The notes: generated by a model from the letters alone, not told the origin. 64,000 nt of DNA from JAAEKA01 sp049299095 (GCA_049299095.1 JBAQWV010000066.1:46247-110246); one strand, 5' to 3'. Numbered from the stretch's first letter, positions 17,340 through 25,375 are shown. Made by a program: numbers and translations.

Positions 17340-19036
17340 CAAATCACCGTTGGCGGCTCGTATTCGCCCCATTCCTGGCGCAACACGCCACAGATTTCGC
17401 CCAGCGTGGCGTAGGCGCGCACCGCGTCAAGGATGGGCGGCATCAGATTGCTGTCGGGGCTGGCGGGGGCCTGCGCCACCGCGCGCAACCGGCTGAGCGC
17501 AGCCTGCACCGCAGCGTTGTCGCGCGTGGCCCGAAGTTGCTCCAGCCGGGCGTGCTGGGTGCGGTAGGTTTCGGGGTCGGGGCGGAAGATGCCTACAGGG
17601 CGTTCCTCGCCGGGCGATTGATAGGCGTTGACACCGACGATGATCTGCTCGCCCGCCTCAACAGCCTTTTGCATTCGCCAGGATGAATCTGCGATCTGCT
17701 GCTGCATCCAGCCGCTTTCGATGGCCTGCACCGAGCCGCCCATCTCCTGCACCTTGTTGATCAGCGCCAGAGCTTCGGCTTCGAGCTGATCCGTGAGGCT
17801 TTCGACGTAATACGACCCCGCCAGTGGATCAATTACCTCGGACACGCCGATTTCGTGGGCGATGATCTGCTGCGTGCGCAGCGCAGTGGCCTGCGCTTCC
17901 TCGGTGGGCAGTGCCAACGCCTCGTCGTAGCAGCTCAAAGCCATGCTTTGGATACCGCCCAACACGCTGGCGAGGGCCTGGAAGCCCGCGCGGGCAATAT
18001 TATTGAGCGGCTGCTGTGCGGTGAGGGTCGCGCCGCCGGTCTGAACGTGTGTCCGCAGAGTCATGCTGGAGGTTTTTTGCGCGCCGTACTGCTCCTTGAG
18101 GAGGGTGGCCCACAGGCGACGCAGGGCGCGGTACTTGGCGACTTCCTCGAAGAAGTTATTTTGTGTGTTGAAAATCCAGGAAATGCGGCCCGCGAAGTCA
18201 TCAATCGCTACGCCGCGCGCCAGCACCGCGTCCAGATAAGCCAGCGCGTTGGCGATGGCAAAGCCCATTTCCTGCGCGGCAGTGCTGCCCGCGTCGCGGA
18301 TGTGATAACCGCTGACGCTGATGGCGTTCCAGCGGGGCACTGCGCGCGCACAGAAGGCGATGGTATCTGCGGCCAGGCGCACGCTGGGGCCAGGCGGGAA
18401 GATGTAGGTGCCGCGTGCGACGTATTCCTTGAGGATGTCGTTCTGGATCGTGCCGGTCAGTTTGGCCGCGGGCACGCCGCGCGCTTCGCCCGCGGCGATT
18501 ACCATCGCCAGCAGCACGCTGGCCGGCGCGTTGATGGTCATGCTGATGCTGACCTTGTCCAGCGGAATGCCGTCAAGCAGTGCTTCCATGTCGGCCAGCG
18601 AGTCAATCGCCACGCCCGCCTGCCCCACCTCGCCCGCGGCCAGCGGGTCATCGCTGTCGTAACCGATCTGCGTCGCCAGATCAAAGGCGACGCTGAGGCC
18701 GGTTTGGCCCTGGCCCAGCAGGTATTTGAAGCGTTCGTTGGCCTCGGCTGCCGTGCCATAGCCTGCATATTGGCGCATCGTCCAGAAACGGGAGCGGTAC
18801 ATGGTAGGCTGTACCCCGCGCGTGAAGGGATATTGGCCGGGGAAGCCGAGTTGATCCAGATACCACTGCTGGTCAACCGCGGCAGGCGGCTGCGGGCCGG
18901 CGTCGAGCGGCGTTGTCAGGCGCGGAAACGCTTCGGTTTCCGGGCGTTCCGGCGCGCGTTCGGTGGACTTTGCCAAATCGCCGGTTTCCCAGGCGTGCAG
19001 AGCATCAGCAAGAGGGTTGAAATGGGGGTCTGTCAT
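17339..19036 (-). CDS. Acyl-CoA mutase large (catalytic) subunit, ethylmalonyl- or methylmalonyl-CoA type
   Basis: An adenosylcobalamin-dependent carbon-skeleton mutase TIM barrel (565 residues). Tyr80 (in PTMYRSRFWTMRQYAG), Arg208 (in VARGTYIFPP) and His245 (in SGYHIRDAG) match the substrate-binding Tyr, Arg and His of methylmalonyl-CoA mutase; isobutyryl-CoA mutases lose the Tyr/Arg pair (family knowledge). The C-terminal B12-binding DxHxxG domain is absent, so a separate small subunit must exist, but none is in the window. The sequence looks closer to archaeal/Chloroflexota-type MCM large subunits than to MeaA-type ethylmalonyl-CoA mutase, yet its place beside ccr argues for ethylmalonyl-CoA as substrate. 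GGGAG precedes the ATG. Confidence 0.85.
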   Translation of the reverse strand: MTDPHFNPLADALHAWETGDLAKSTERAPERPETEAFPRLTTPLDAGPQPPAAVDQQWYLDQLGFPGQYPFTRGVQPTMYRSRFWTMRQYAGYGTAAEANERFKYLLGQGQTGLSVAFDLATQIGYDSDDPLAAGEVGQAGVAIDSLADMEALLDGIPLDKVSISMTINAPASVLLAMVIAAGEARGVPAAKLTGTIQNDILKEYVARGTYIFPPGPSVRLAADTIAFCARAVPRWNAISVSGYHIRDAGSTAAQEMGFAIANALAYLDAVLARGVAIDDFAGRISWIFNTQNNFFEEVAKYRALRRLWATLLKEQYGAQKTSSMTLRTHVQTGGATLTAQQPLNNIARAGFQALASVLGGIQSMALSCYDEALALPTEEAQATALRTQQIIAHEIGVSEVIDPLAGSYYVESLTDQLEAEALALINKVQEMGGSVQAIESGWMQQQIADSSWRMQKAVEAGEQIIVGVNAYQSPGEERPVGIFRPDPETYRTQHARLEQLRATRDNAAVQAALSRLRAVAQAPASPDSNLMPPILDAVRAYATLGEICGVLRQEWGEYEPPTVI

Positions 19037-19049
19037 AGAAAACTCCCAA

Positions 19050-19139
19050 ACGTAGCAGATAACACGTAACTCGTAATCCAGAGCCTGACACCCTTGCAGC
19101 CAAAGATGTTAAATCCAGTTACGAGTTACGCGTTACTTA
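19050..19139. repeat. Intergenic palindrome of GTAACTCGTAA words
   Basis: ACGTAACTCGTAATCC on the left is mirrored by TTACGAGTTACGCGTTAC on the right, with about 50 bp between, in the spacer before the mutase gene. It shares words with the 16.7-kb spacer. Confidence 0.55.
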
Positions 19140-20588
19140 CAGCGTCTTTTTGTATGCCCGGTTTTGCACGATCTTGACGAACGAGCGACCGCGCAATTCG
19201 TCTAGTGTGACGCCGGTGGAGGTGGCTTCTTCTTCGGTGATAGCGCCGCAGGCAATGCCGCGCAGATAGAAGTTCAGCAAGCCCTGGCCGGTGGCCGCGT
19301 CGTCGAACATGTTGCCGCTGAGCGTAGCCTGCGCGGCCGCGTCGACAAAGCGATTGAGCCGCTTGCTGGCGTCATCCAGGCTTTCCAGGAAGAAGGTGTA
19401 AACCGCGGCGTAACGCACCGGCAATTGTGCCGGATTCAGGTCCCAGCCCTGATAGAAGGCATGGCGCAGCGAGTGGCGCACGTTGTCGTAGTGTAGCTTC
19501 CACGCTGCCTGCACCACAGCCAGGTTCTCCGCTTCCTGTTGCGCGGTCAGGGGCGTTTCCTTGGTGGCGCGGTGCGGGCCAATCGGCATGATGGTAGTGG
19601 CGCCGTCGCTGATGCTGACACCCGTGCCGGCCAGGCTCACCTGCATGACGTGACGGGCAAAGTCCGCCGCGGGGTGGGTATGCGTCTGATAGTGTGCGGT
19701 GATGTTGACCAGCGCGGTGTAGTCGTAGGTTCCGTACGCGCAATAGCGCACGCGTCCGCGGCCCGCGCGCACGAGCAGGCTGACTGTATTTGCGCCGGTG
19801 TGGTCAATGATGGCCTGTGGCGTTTCGATCATCAGGTCGAGGCCGATGGCACCCGGCTGGATGCCGTTTTTCGCTTCCAGTTGATCCACCAGGTCGGCCA
19901 GCGCGGTGACCTGCTCCGGCATGGTAACTTTGGGCAGGGTGACGACGAAGTTGGCGGGCACTTTGCCGCCGCTGGCCTGTGCCAGCGAGGTGATGCACAG
20001 ATCGAGCGTGTGCACGGCTCGCCGGTAGCTTTCCAGTGTGAACGGCTTGATGCGGATGCCGATGAAGGGCGGCAGCTTGCCGTTTTCGATGCCCGCGGCC
20101 AGCTCTTTGCCGACGTTGACTGCGTGCGTGTCTTCTTCGTCGTCCGGGCGATTGCCGTAGCCGTCTTCAAAGTCCACGCGGTAATCTTCCACTGGCTCGC
20201 GTTGTAGTTTTTCGCGCACGCGCTGGTAGACGGTATGGGCCATCCAGGCAGGTTCATGGCTGAAGCTGGCCGCTTCCGGGTCTTTGGCGATGATCTGCGC
20301 CAGATGCTCGACATCCGCGGCGGTGTCGGGCAGCGTGGCCGCACCGGGCAGGCCCAGTGCCTTGGCGAATGCGACGAAGTTGGGCGCGTAGGCGTCCATG
20401 TTGCGCAGGGCGATGCCGCCCAGCTTGCTGGCTGTGTCTGACTTGAACAAATGCGCGCCGCCATAAACCGTATGCACCGGCTGGCGCGTGGTCACGTCGC
20501 CTGGGTAGCGCTGCTTGAAGTTTTCATTGGCGGCTTCGATACGCTGCACCACGTCGGCGGTGCTTTCGGGGGTGAAAGTTTGGTTCAT
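19137..20588 (-). CDS. CitE/HpcH-like aldolase-lyase, candidate beta-methylmalyl-CoA lyase
   Basis: A TIM-barrel C-C lyase/aldolase of 483 residues. Acidic metal-binding motifs are visible: VDFEDGYG near 138-145 and LMIETPQAI near 252-260. It resembles the long aldolase proteins (DUF6986-like, sometimes mislabelled phosphoenolpyruvate kinase) rather than canonical Mcl of about 320 residues. In this operon the expected role is cleavage of (2R,3S)-beta-methylmalyl-CoA to glyoxylate and propionyl-CoA. That is inferred from context, and the extra 150 residues are unexplained. The ATG was chosen because GGAG lies 5 nt upstream; a start ten codons earlier was rejected. Confidence 0.72.
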   Translation of the reverse strand: MNQTFTPESTADVVQRIEAANENFKQRYPGDVTTRQPVHTVYGGAHLFKSDTASKLGGIALRNMDAYAPNFVAFAKALGLPGAATLPDTAADVEHLAQIIAKDPEAASFSHEPAWMAHTVYQRVREKLQREPVEDYRVDFEDGYGNRPDDEEDTHAVNVGKELAAGIENGKLPPFIGIRIKPFTLESYRRAVHTLDLCITSLAQASGGKVPANFVVTLPKVTMPEQVTALADLVDQLEAKNGIQPGAIGLDLMIETPQAIIDHTGANTVSLLVRAGRGRVRYCAYGTYDYTALVNITAHYQTHTHPAADFARHVMQVSLAGTGVSISDGATTIMPIGPHRATKETPLTAQQEAENLAVVQAAWKLHYDNVRHSLRHAFYQGWDLNPAQLPVRYAAVYTFFLESLDDASKRLNRFVDAAAQATLSGNMFDDAATGQGLLNFYLRGIACGAITEEEATSTGVTLDELRGRSFVKIVQNRAYKKTL

Positions 20589-20599
20589 ATCTACTCCGG

Positions 20600-20663
20600 G
20601 TGGAGTAAGTAGTGACAAATAAGGAGAAGAAATAATTCTTTACTCCTTACATTGGACTACTTA
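20600..20663. repeat. Intergenic palindrome of GTAAGTAGT/ACTACTTAC words
   Basis: GTAAGTAGT and AAGGAG on the left are mirrored by CTCCTTAC and ACTACTTAC on the right. The element overlaps the stop codon of the acyl-CoA dehydrogenase gene. Confidence 0.55.
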
Positions 20664-21826
20664 CGTTCAGGAATAAGCCGCTTGGCAACGACTTCGGCCT
20701 GGATTTCGCTGGTGCCTTCAAAGATTTTAAAGATGCGGCCATCGCGCCAATAGCGGTGCGCCGGATATTCCATGGCATAGCCGTAGCCACCGAAGATCTG
20801 CAAGGCGTCGCTGGTGACTTTCTCGACCATGTCTGCTGCGAACAGCTTGGCCATGCCCGCTTCCAGGTCCGAGCGCTGACCCGAATCTTTCTTCTGCGCG
20901 GCATAGTAGGTGAGCTGGCGCGCAGCCTCGATGTCGGTCGCCATGTGCGCGATCTTGTGCTGGATCACCTGGAAATCGGATAGAGGACGGCCAAATTGCT
21001 CGCGCTCTTGCGCGTATTGCAGCGCGGCTTCATAGGCGCCCTGCGCCACCCCCACCGCGCGGGCCGCGGTCTGGATGCGCGCGGTCTCGTACACGCCCAT
21101 GAGCTGGTAGAAGCCCTTGCCCTCCACACCGCCGATGACGTTCTCCGCGGGCACTTCAAAGTCCTCGAAGTTTAGGCTGAACGATTTCATACCGTAGTAG
21201 CCAATGGTCGGAATGGGTGCGCCCGTCAGGTGCGGCGGCATAAAGTCGTTACCGGGTGTCTTCTCCACGGCGATCATGGACAGGCCCTTGTGGCGCTTGC
21301 TGGGGTCAGGATCGGTGCGGGCCAGCACGGTCATCAGGTTGGCGCGGTTGGCAAAGGTGATCCAGGTCTTGGCGCCGTTCAGAATGTATTTGTCGCCTTG
21401 CTTCACCGCGCGCAACTGCATCCCTGCGGTGTCCGATCCGGCGTTCGGTTCGGTGAAGGCCGCGGCAGGCAGGATATCGCCACTGGCAATGCCGGGTAGC
21501 CAGCGTTCCTTTTGTTCTTCTGTGCCGCCGTTCAGGATCAGGCCGCCCGCGATCAACATGCGAGTCATCACTGAACCGACCGATAGCCAAACGCGGCTCA
21601 ACTCTTCGGTGACCAGTGTGATGGTCAGGGTGTCCATGCCGAGACCACCATATTCCTCTGGGATTGCCATCGCGAAGTAGCCCAGGTTGGCCATCTTCTT
21701 GATGATCTCCATCGGGATTTCTTTGCCTTCGTTGTACAGGTCGTGAGCGACGGGCGCAACTTCCTTTTCGGCGAATTTGCGCGCCTCGCGCCGTACGGTT
21801 TCGTATTCACCAGTGAGTACAGTCAT
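20657..21826 (-). CDS. mcd: Acyl-CoA dehydrogenase, probable methylsuccinyl-CoA dehydrogenase
   Basis: An FAD-dependent acyl-CoA dehydrogenase of 389 residues. The FAD/substrate motif AAFTEPNAGSDTAG, the IQTAARAVGVAQGAYEAA helix and the catalytic Glu370 in FEGTSEI are visible. The stretch with GYYGMKSFSLNFEDFEVPAENVIGG and ARIQTAARA resembles methylsuccinyl-CoA dehydrogenases, although the proteobacterial Mcd is longer (about 550 residues). Directly downstream of ccr, it would oxidise (2S)-methylsuccinyl-CoA to mesaconyl-C1-CoA and pass electrons to ETF. The start at MTVLTGEYE follows GGAAGGAC; twelve upstream codons were discarded. Specificity is inferred from context. Confidence 0.8.
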   Translation of the reverse strand: MTVLTGEYETVRREARKFAEKEVAPVAHDLYNEGKEIPMEIIKKMANLGYFAMAIPEEYGGLGMDTLTITLVTEELSRVWLSVGSVMTRMLIAGGLILNGGTEEQKERWLPGIASGDILPAAAFTEPNAGSDTAGMQLRAVKQGDKYILNGAKTWITFANRANLMTVLARTDPDPSKRHKGLSMIAVEKTPGNDFMPPHLTGAPIPTIGYYGMKSFSLNFEDFEVPAENVIGGVEGKGFYQLMGVYETARIQTAARAVGVAQGAYEAALQYAQEREQFGRPLSDFQVIQHKIAHMATDIEAARQLTYYAAQKKDSGQRSDLEAGMAKLFAADMVEKVTSDALQIFGGYGYAMEYPAHRYWRDGRIFKIFEGTSEIQAEVVAKRLIPERK

Positions 21827-21862
21827 AATCGGGGTCCTTCCCTGAGGTGTGGCCTGCAACAA

Positions 21863-21886
21863 GGCCGGTCCCTGATGGAACCGGCC
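21863..21886 (-). repeat. Intercistronic hairpin between ccr and the dehydrogenase
   Basis: GGCCGGTCCC tgat GGAACCGGCC gives a near-perfect 10-bp stem with one mismatch and no T run. It may stabilise the ccr message or reduce read-through rather than terminate fully. Confidence 0.55.
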
Positions 21887-21899
21887 CTGGCTTTGCTGG

Positions 21900-24173
21900 T
21901 TAATTGCGGCTAAAGAACTGGCGAATGACGTCGGTCATGCTTAACACACCCACCGGCATCAGCTTGCCTTCCTGCTCTTCCACTACCACGAGGCGATGCA
22001 CGCGGTTGCGGGTCATGAGAGTAATCGCTTCAGACAGCGGGCGGTCGTTGGTGCAGCTCACCAGGCTGGGGGTCATGATGTCGCCCACGCTCAAGGTGGC
22101 GGCTTGCTCAACCGTGCGCCCCTGGCGGGCCAAGACCACGTCGGTTTGCGAGACCACACCGACCGCGTGACCGTCATCAGCCACCACAATCACCGCATGG
22201 ATGCCCAACTCCAGCATCTTGCGCGCAGCATCCATTACGGAAGCGTTGCGCGGGCAGGTGACGACGCCGACGTGCATCACATCAGAAACAAGGGTATGGT
22301 CTTCGATCATGCCCAGATCGGCCAGGCTCGGTTCCGCGCTCATTGGCTCATAGATATCGCTGGCCAGCATGGAAGGTGGCAGTGACATCGCTGGCGCGGC
22401 GGTGTTCGGGGATTGCATGCCATAGTTGATGATGTCGGTCATGCTCAAGACTCCTACCGGCCAGGGCTTGCCGCCGCGGTTGTCAACGACTACCAGCCGG
22501 TGAATATGGTTGCGAGTCATCAGGGTGATGGCCTCAGAAATGGTGGTGTCTGGCGTGCAGCTTACCACGTGTGTACTCATAACATCCGCGGCTGTGAGCG
22601 TTGCCAGCTCTTCCGCCGCGCGTCCCTGCCGTGCCAGCACGACGTCCGTTTGCGACACTACGCCGACCGCATAGCCAGCGGCATCGGTGACAACAATGGC
22701 ATGGACACGGTATTCGGTCATGCGCTGGGCCACTTCATCCAGCGGCGTGCTGGTGGCACAGGCGATCACGCCGTAGTGCATCATCTCGCGCACGAGGCGG
22801 GTATCTTCAACCGGCGCTTCGGCTGGCTTGGGCTGGTCCACCGGATGCAGCGGCGCGCGGTAGAAGTTTTCGGCGTCGCGCGGCTCAGCGACCACTTCGA
22901 CATGGACTGTGCCAGCCGGCTCAGCCTGATGCTTGCCCAGTCCGAAGTCGGGGGAGCCGATCAGAATAGACATATTGCCGAAGGGATGCTTGTTCTCGTA
23001 CATCAGTTGATGCGAGAAGGGCAATTCGTCCCAAGTGAAGGCACGTGACATGCACGGGTCGGCCTTGCCGGCCAGCACCAGATCGTTGAAGCCCTTGGAT
23101 TGTTCGTCGTTGGCAAAGTGTGAGCCTTGCAGGCGCTTCTGACGCATCCACAGGTAACGCAGGTCTACGGTGGCGTTGTAGCCGGTGGTGCCCGCGCAGA
23201 TCACCACCATGCCGCCGGTGTCGCAGACGAAAATCGAGGTCGGGATTGTGGTTTCGCCAGGATGCTCGAAGACCAGCCGGGGGCTTTTGCGCTCGCCCAG
23301 CACGTCCCAAATGGCCTTGCCGAAGCCGCGCACGCCCTTCAGCCATTCGTTGTAGCCGACGGTGTCTTTCCAGTGCGGCAACATGCCCCAGTGATTGAAA
23401 TTCTTGCGGTTGATGCAGCCCACTGCGCCGAGGTTCATGCAGTAGTCGAACTTATCATCCTCACTGACCACGGCAATGGCCTTGCCGCCCGCAGCCTTGA
23501 CGATCTGAATCGCCATCGAGCCGAGACCCCCCGCACCGCCCCAAATCAGCACCACATCATCCTTGCGCAGGGCATGTTCGGCCCAGCCGTACAACATACG
23601 GTAGGCTGTTGCGCCAACCAACATGTAAGCCGCGGATTGCTCCCAGGTGAGGTGCTGGGGGCGCGGCAGGCACTGGTGCGCCTGCACTCTGGTGAACTGC
23701 GCAAAGCTGCCCCAGTTGGTTTCATAGCCCCAAATACGGAAGGTTGGGCTGTACATCGGGTCTTCACCCGCTTGCACCCAGGGATCGTCGCGGCTCCAGG
23801 TGCCGCAGTGGATGACCACCTCGTCGCCGACTTTGTGGGTGGTGACATCCTTGCCAACTTTGTAGACAATGCCGCTGGCATCGCTGCCGCCGATGTGGAA
23901 GCGCTCCGGCTCGCCAGCTTTGTTGCGTGCGCCGATGACGTCCACCGGAATGCCCAGGCCAGCCCAAACATTGTTGTAGTTGACGCCCGCGGCCATCACA
24001 TACACGAGGACTTCGTCGTCGGCAGGCTCCGGGGTGTCAATCACTTCGACCTGCCAGGCCTTGGTCGGCTCGCCAAAGCGTTCCGGGCGCACTACCCAGG
24101 CATACATCTTGGGAGGAACCACACCGACCGGTGGCTGCTCGCCGACGGCATACAATTCCTTGACGTCACTCAT
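21900..24173 (-). CDS. ccr: Crotonyl-CoA carboxylase/reductase fused to four CBS domains
   Basis: Residues 1-411 form a complete CCR, an NADPH-dependent MDR enzyme converting crotonyl-CoA and CO2 to ethylmalonyl-CoA. Visible are GVNYNN (63-68), the WGYET motif ending at 152 shared with carboxylating CCRs, the NADPH loop GGAGGLGSM (212-220) and GSHFAN (350-355) with the His expected at the CO2 site. Then come a Pro-rich linker (about 414-455) and four CBS domains as two Bateman pairs: about 460-514, 530-584, 628-682 and 697-752. The pairs are an internal duplication: VGVVSQTDVVLARQGR occurs at 503 and 671, EAITLMTRN at 547 and 715. Known CCRs have about 430-450 residues and no CBS, so allosteric control by adenine nucleotides is a reasonable inference. 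The ATG 7 nt after AAGGAGG is chosen. First gene of the operon. Confidence 0.93.
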   Translation of the reverse strand: MSDVKELYAVGEQPPVGVVPPKMYAWVVRPERFGEPTKAWQVEVIDTPEPADDEVLVYVMAAGVNYNNVWAGLGIPVDVIGARNKAGEPERFHIGGSDASGIVYKVGKDVTTHKVGDEVVIHCGTWSRDDPWVQAGEDPMYSPTFRIWGYETNWGSFAQFTRVQAHQCLPRPQHLTWEQSAAYMLVGATAYRMLYGWAEHALRKDDVVLIWGGAGGLGSMAIQIVKAAGGKAIAVVSEDDKFDYCMNLGAVGCINRKNFNHWGMLPHWKDTVGYNEWLKGVRGFGKAIWDVLGERKSPRLVFEHPGETTIPTSIFVCDTGGMVVICAGTTGYNATVDLRYLWMRQKRLQGSHFANDEQSKGFNDLVLAGKADPCMSRAFTWDELPFSHQLMYENKHPFGNMSILIGSPDFGLGKHQAEPAGTVHVEVVAEPRDAENFYRAPLHPVDQPKPAEAPVEDTRLVREMMHYGVIACATSTPLDEVAQRMTEYRVHAIVVTDAAGYAVGVVSQTDVVLARQGRAAEELATLTAADVMSTHVVSCTPDTTISEAITLMTRNHIHRLVVVDNRGGKPWPVGVLSMTDIINYGMQSPNTAAPAMSLPPSMLASDIYEPMSAEPSLADLGMIEDHTLVSDVMHVGVVTCPRNASVMDAARKMLELGIHAVIVVADDGHAVGVVSQTDVVLARQGRTVEQAATLSVGDIMTPSLVSCTNDRPLSEAITLMTRNRVHRLVVVEEQEGKLMPVGVLSMTDVIRQFFSRN

Positions 24174-24510
24174 GGTCATGCCTCCTTGCACAGCGTGAGT
24201 TATTCAATTGAACAGAGGGAGAAGTGGACAGACGACTGGAAAGGGTGCGCGCCAACACATAAGCTTTTGGCGGTAAAACCGGCAGAAGCTGGCAACAAGG
24301 CAGGGCGGAAAGCTTCGTGGCCCGACAGGTCATGCGTTGGCAGCCCTAACGTTTCAGTCAAGCGGTTAGACTACTAGCACATGACGCATTGTGTCATATA
24401 CAAGCGCTTTTGGCAAGTTTTAGGACGCGGGCGCGGCCGGTGCGCGGGTAAGATGCGGCCCCCATGACTACAAACGAGGATAGATAGAGGAAATACTGTT
24501 GGTTGACCGC
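24174..24510. other. Upstream region of the ccr operon
   Basis: A 337-bp gene-free region holding the operon's regulatory signals. I see a near-perfect 17-bp palindrome (24381-24397) and a small TTCAATTGAA palindrome (24213-24222). There is no convincing -35/-10 pair, so the promoter may be activator-dependent. Confidence 0.55.
24381..24397. promoter_or_regulatory. Operator-like palindrome upstream of ccr
   Basis: ATGACGCA-T-TGTGTCAT is an 8-1-8 palindrome with one mismatch, about 210 bp before the ccr start. Its size and symmetry fit a dimeric regulator such as TetR, MarR or GntR types. Which protein binds is unknown. Confidence 0.5.
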
Positions 24511-25350
24511 TCAAGCCGGGCTTTCCGGCGCTGGTCGCAGATAGACAAAGCGTACGCCGTCGTTCTGCTGAACAAAGTCTGGCACGAAGTCAAACGCTGC
24601 CGCTTGCGGGTAGTGAATTAAAAGCTGATCTTGCGCGGTAAACCGCCAAATAACCTGGCTGGCGCTTCGGGTATAGGTATGGGCCACCCAGTTATCATCA
24701 GCGAAGCGGCTGCGCGTATTGACCACGGGCACGTGAACATAGGGGGCGCGCAGTGAGCGAAGTAAGCCCTGGATGCCGACATGCTGCATCAGCGCTGCCA
24801 TCTGCGCGGGGGCAGCCCGCGCCGGCAGTGCCAGATCGCCGGTTGCCACCAGCCCGCTGTCGTCGCTCACCTGGAACTGCCAGCGCCCGTGGCCCCGTGC
24901 GATGTGGCTGTACCCCAAACGCGCATTCAAGCCAAGATGTTCAGTGTTATAGCCCACCACTCTGGCGGTATTGTTCCAAAGCCCGTGACACACCATGCGC
25001 GTCGAGCGGTCGTTGATCAGCGCCCGATAGATGGCAAAGGGATGGGAGCGCACCGGCGGCATGGGGTCAAAAGAGGCGAACAGAGAGATTTGCAGCTCGT
25101 GATGTGGCCCCAGATTGGCCTCGGTGAAATCGCAGATCCAAAGCGCGGCCAATACCCGGTCATTTTGATTCACAATCGGCGTGAGCCGTTCGTTGGCTAA
25201 AAGCTGACGCGCCGTCGTGCCAGTCACCGTGCCGCCGATGAGCAGCATCGAACCCGCGTAGATGTGATAAGGGCTGGGACAGTGTTCGCCTGCGATAAGC
25301 ACCTGGCTGTCCACCGGATACTGCTTGAAGAGAGGGTGATCGTTGTGCAT
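24511..25350 (-). CDS. Conserved protein of unknown function, possibly acetoacetate decarboxylase-like
   Basis: A 279-residue soluble protein that I do not firmly recognise. The stretch LAALWICDFTEANLGPHHELQISL and the alternating beta-rich pattern recall acetoacetate-decarboxylase-superfamily proteins, but I cannot place the catalytic lysine. The ATG at the natural end of the upstream gene is used; the longer frame would overlap the DUF4256 gene. No SD is seen, so translation may be coupled to the gene ending 25 bp upstream. Confidence 0.5.
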   Translation of the reverse strand: MHNDHPLFKQYPVDSQVLIAGEHCPSPYHIYAGSMLLIGGTVTGTTARQLLANERLTPIVNQNDRVLAALWICDFTEANLGPHHELQISLFASFDPMPPVRSHPFAIYRALINDRSTRMVCHGLWNNTARVVGYNTEHLGLNARLGYSHIARGHGRWQFQVSDDSGLVATGDLALPARAAPAQMAALMQHVGIQGLLRSLRAPYVHVPVVNTRSRFADDNWVAHTYTRSASQVIWRFTAQDQLLIHYPQAAAFDFVPDFVQQNDGVRFVYLRPAPESPA

Positions 25351-25375
25351 GTTCGGCAAGGGACGGTGAGCAATG

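Noticed and set aside
17855..19069. 404-codon frame opposite the mutase gene
   Set aside because: Antisense shadow; the mutase motifs on the minus strand are complete.
16175..24173. 3-hydroxypropionate bi-cycle cluster
   Set aside because: No malonyl-CoA reductase, propionyl-CoA synthase or mesaconyl-CoA transferase is present, and Ccr is not part of that cycle.
23127..24377. 416-codon frame opposite ccr
   Set aside because: Antisense shadow without SD; ccr motifs are complete on the minus strand.
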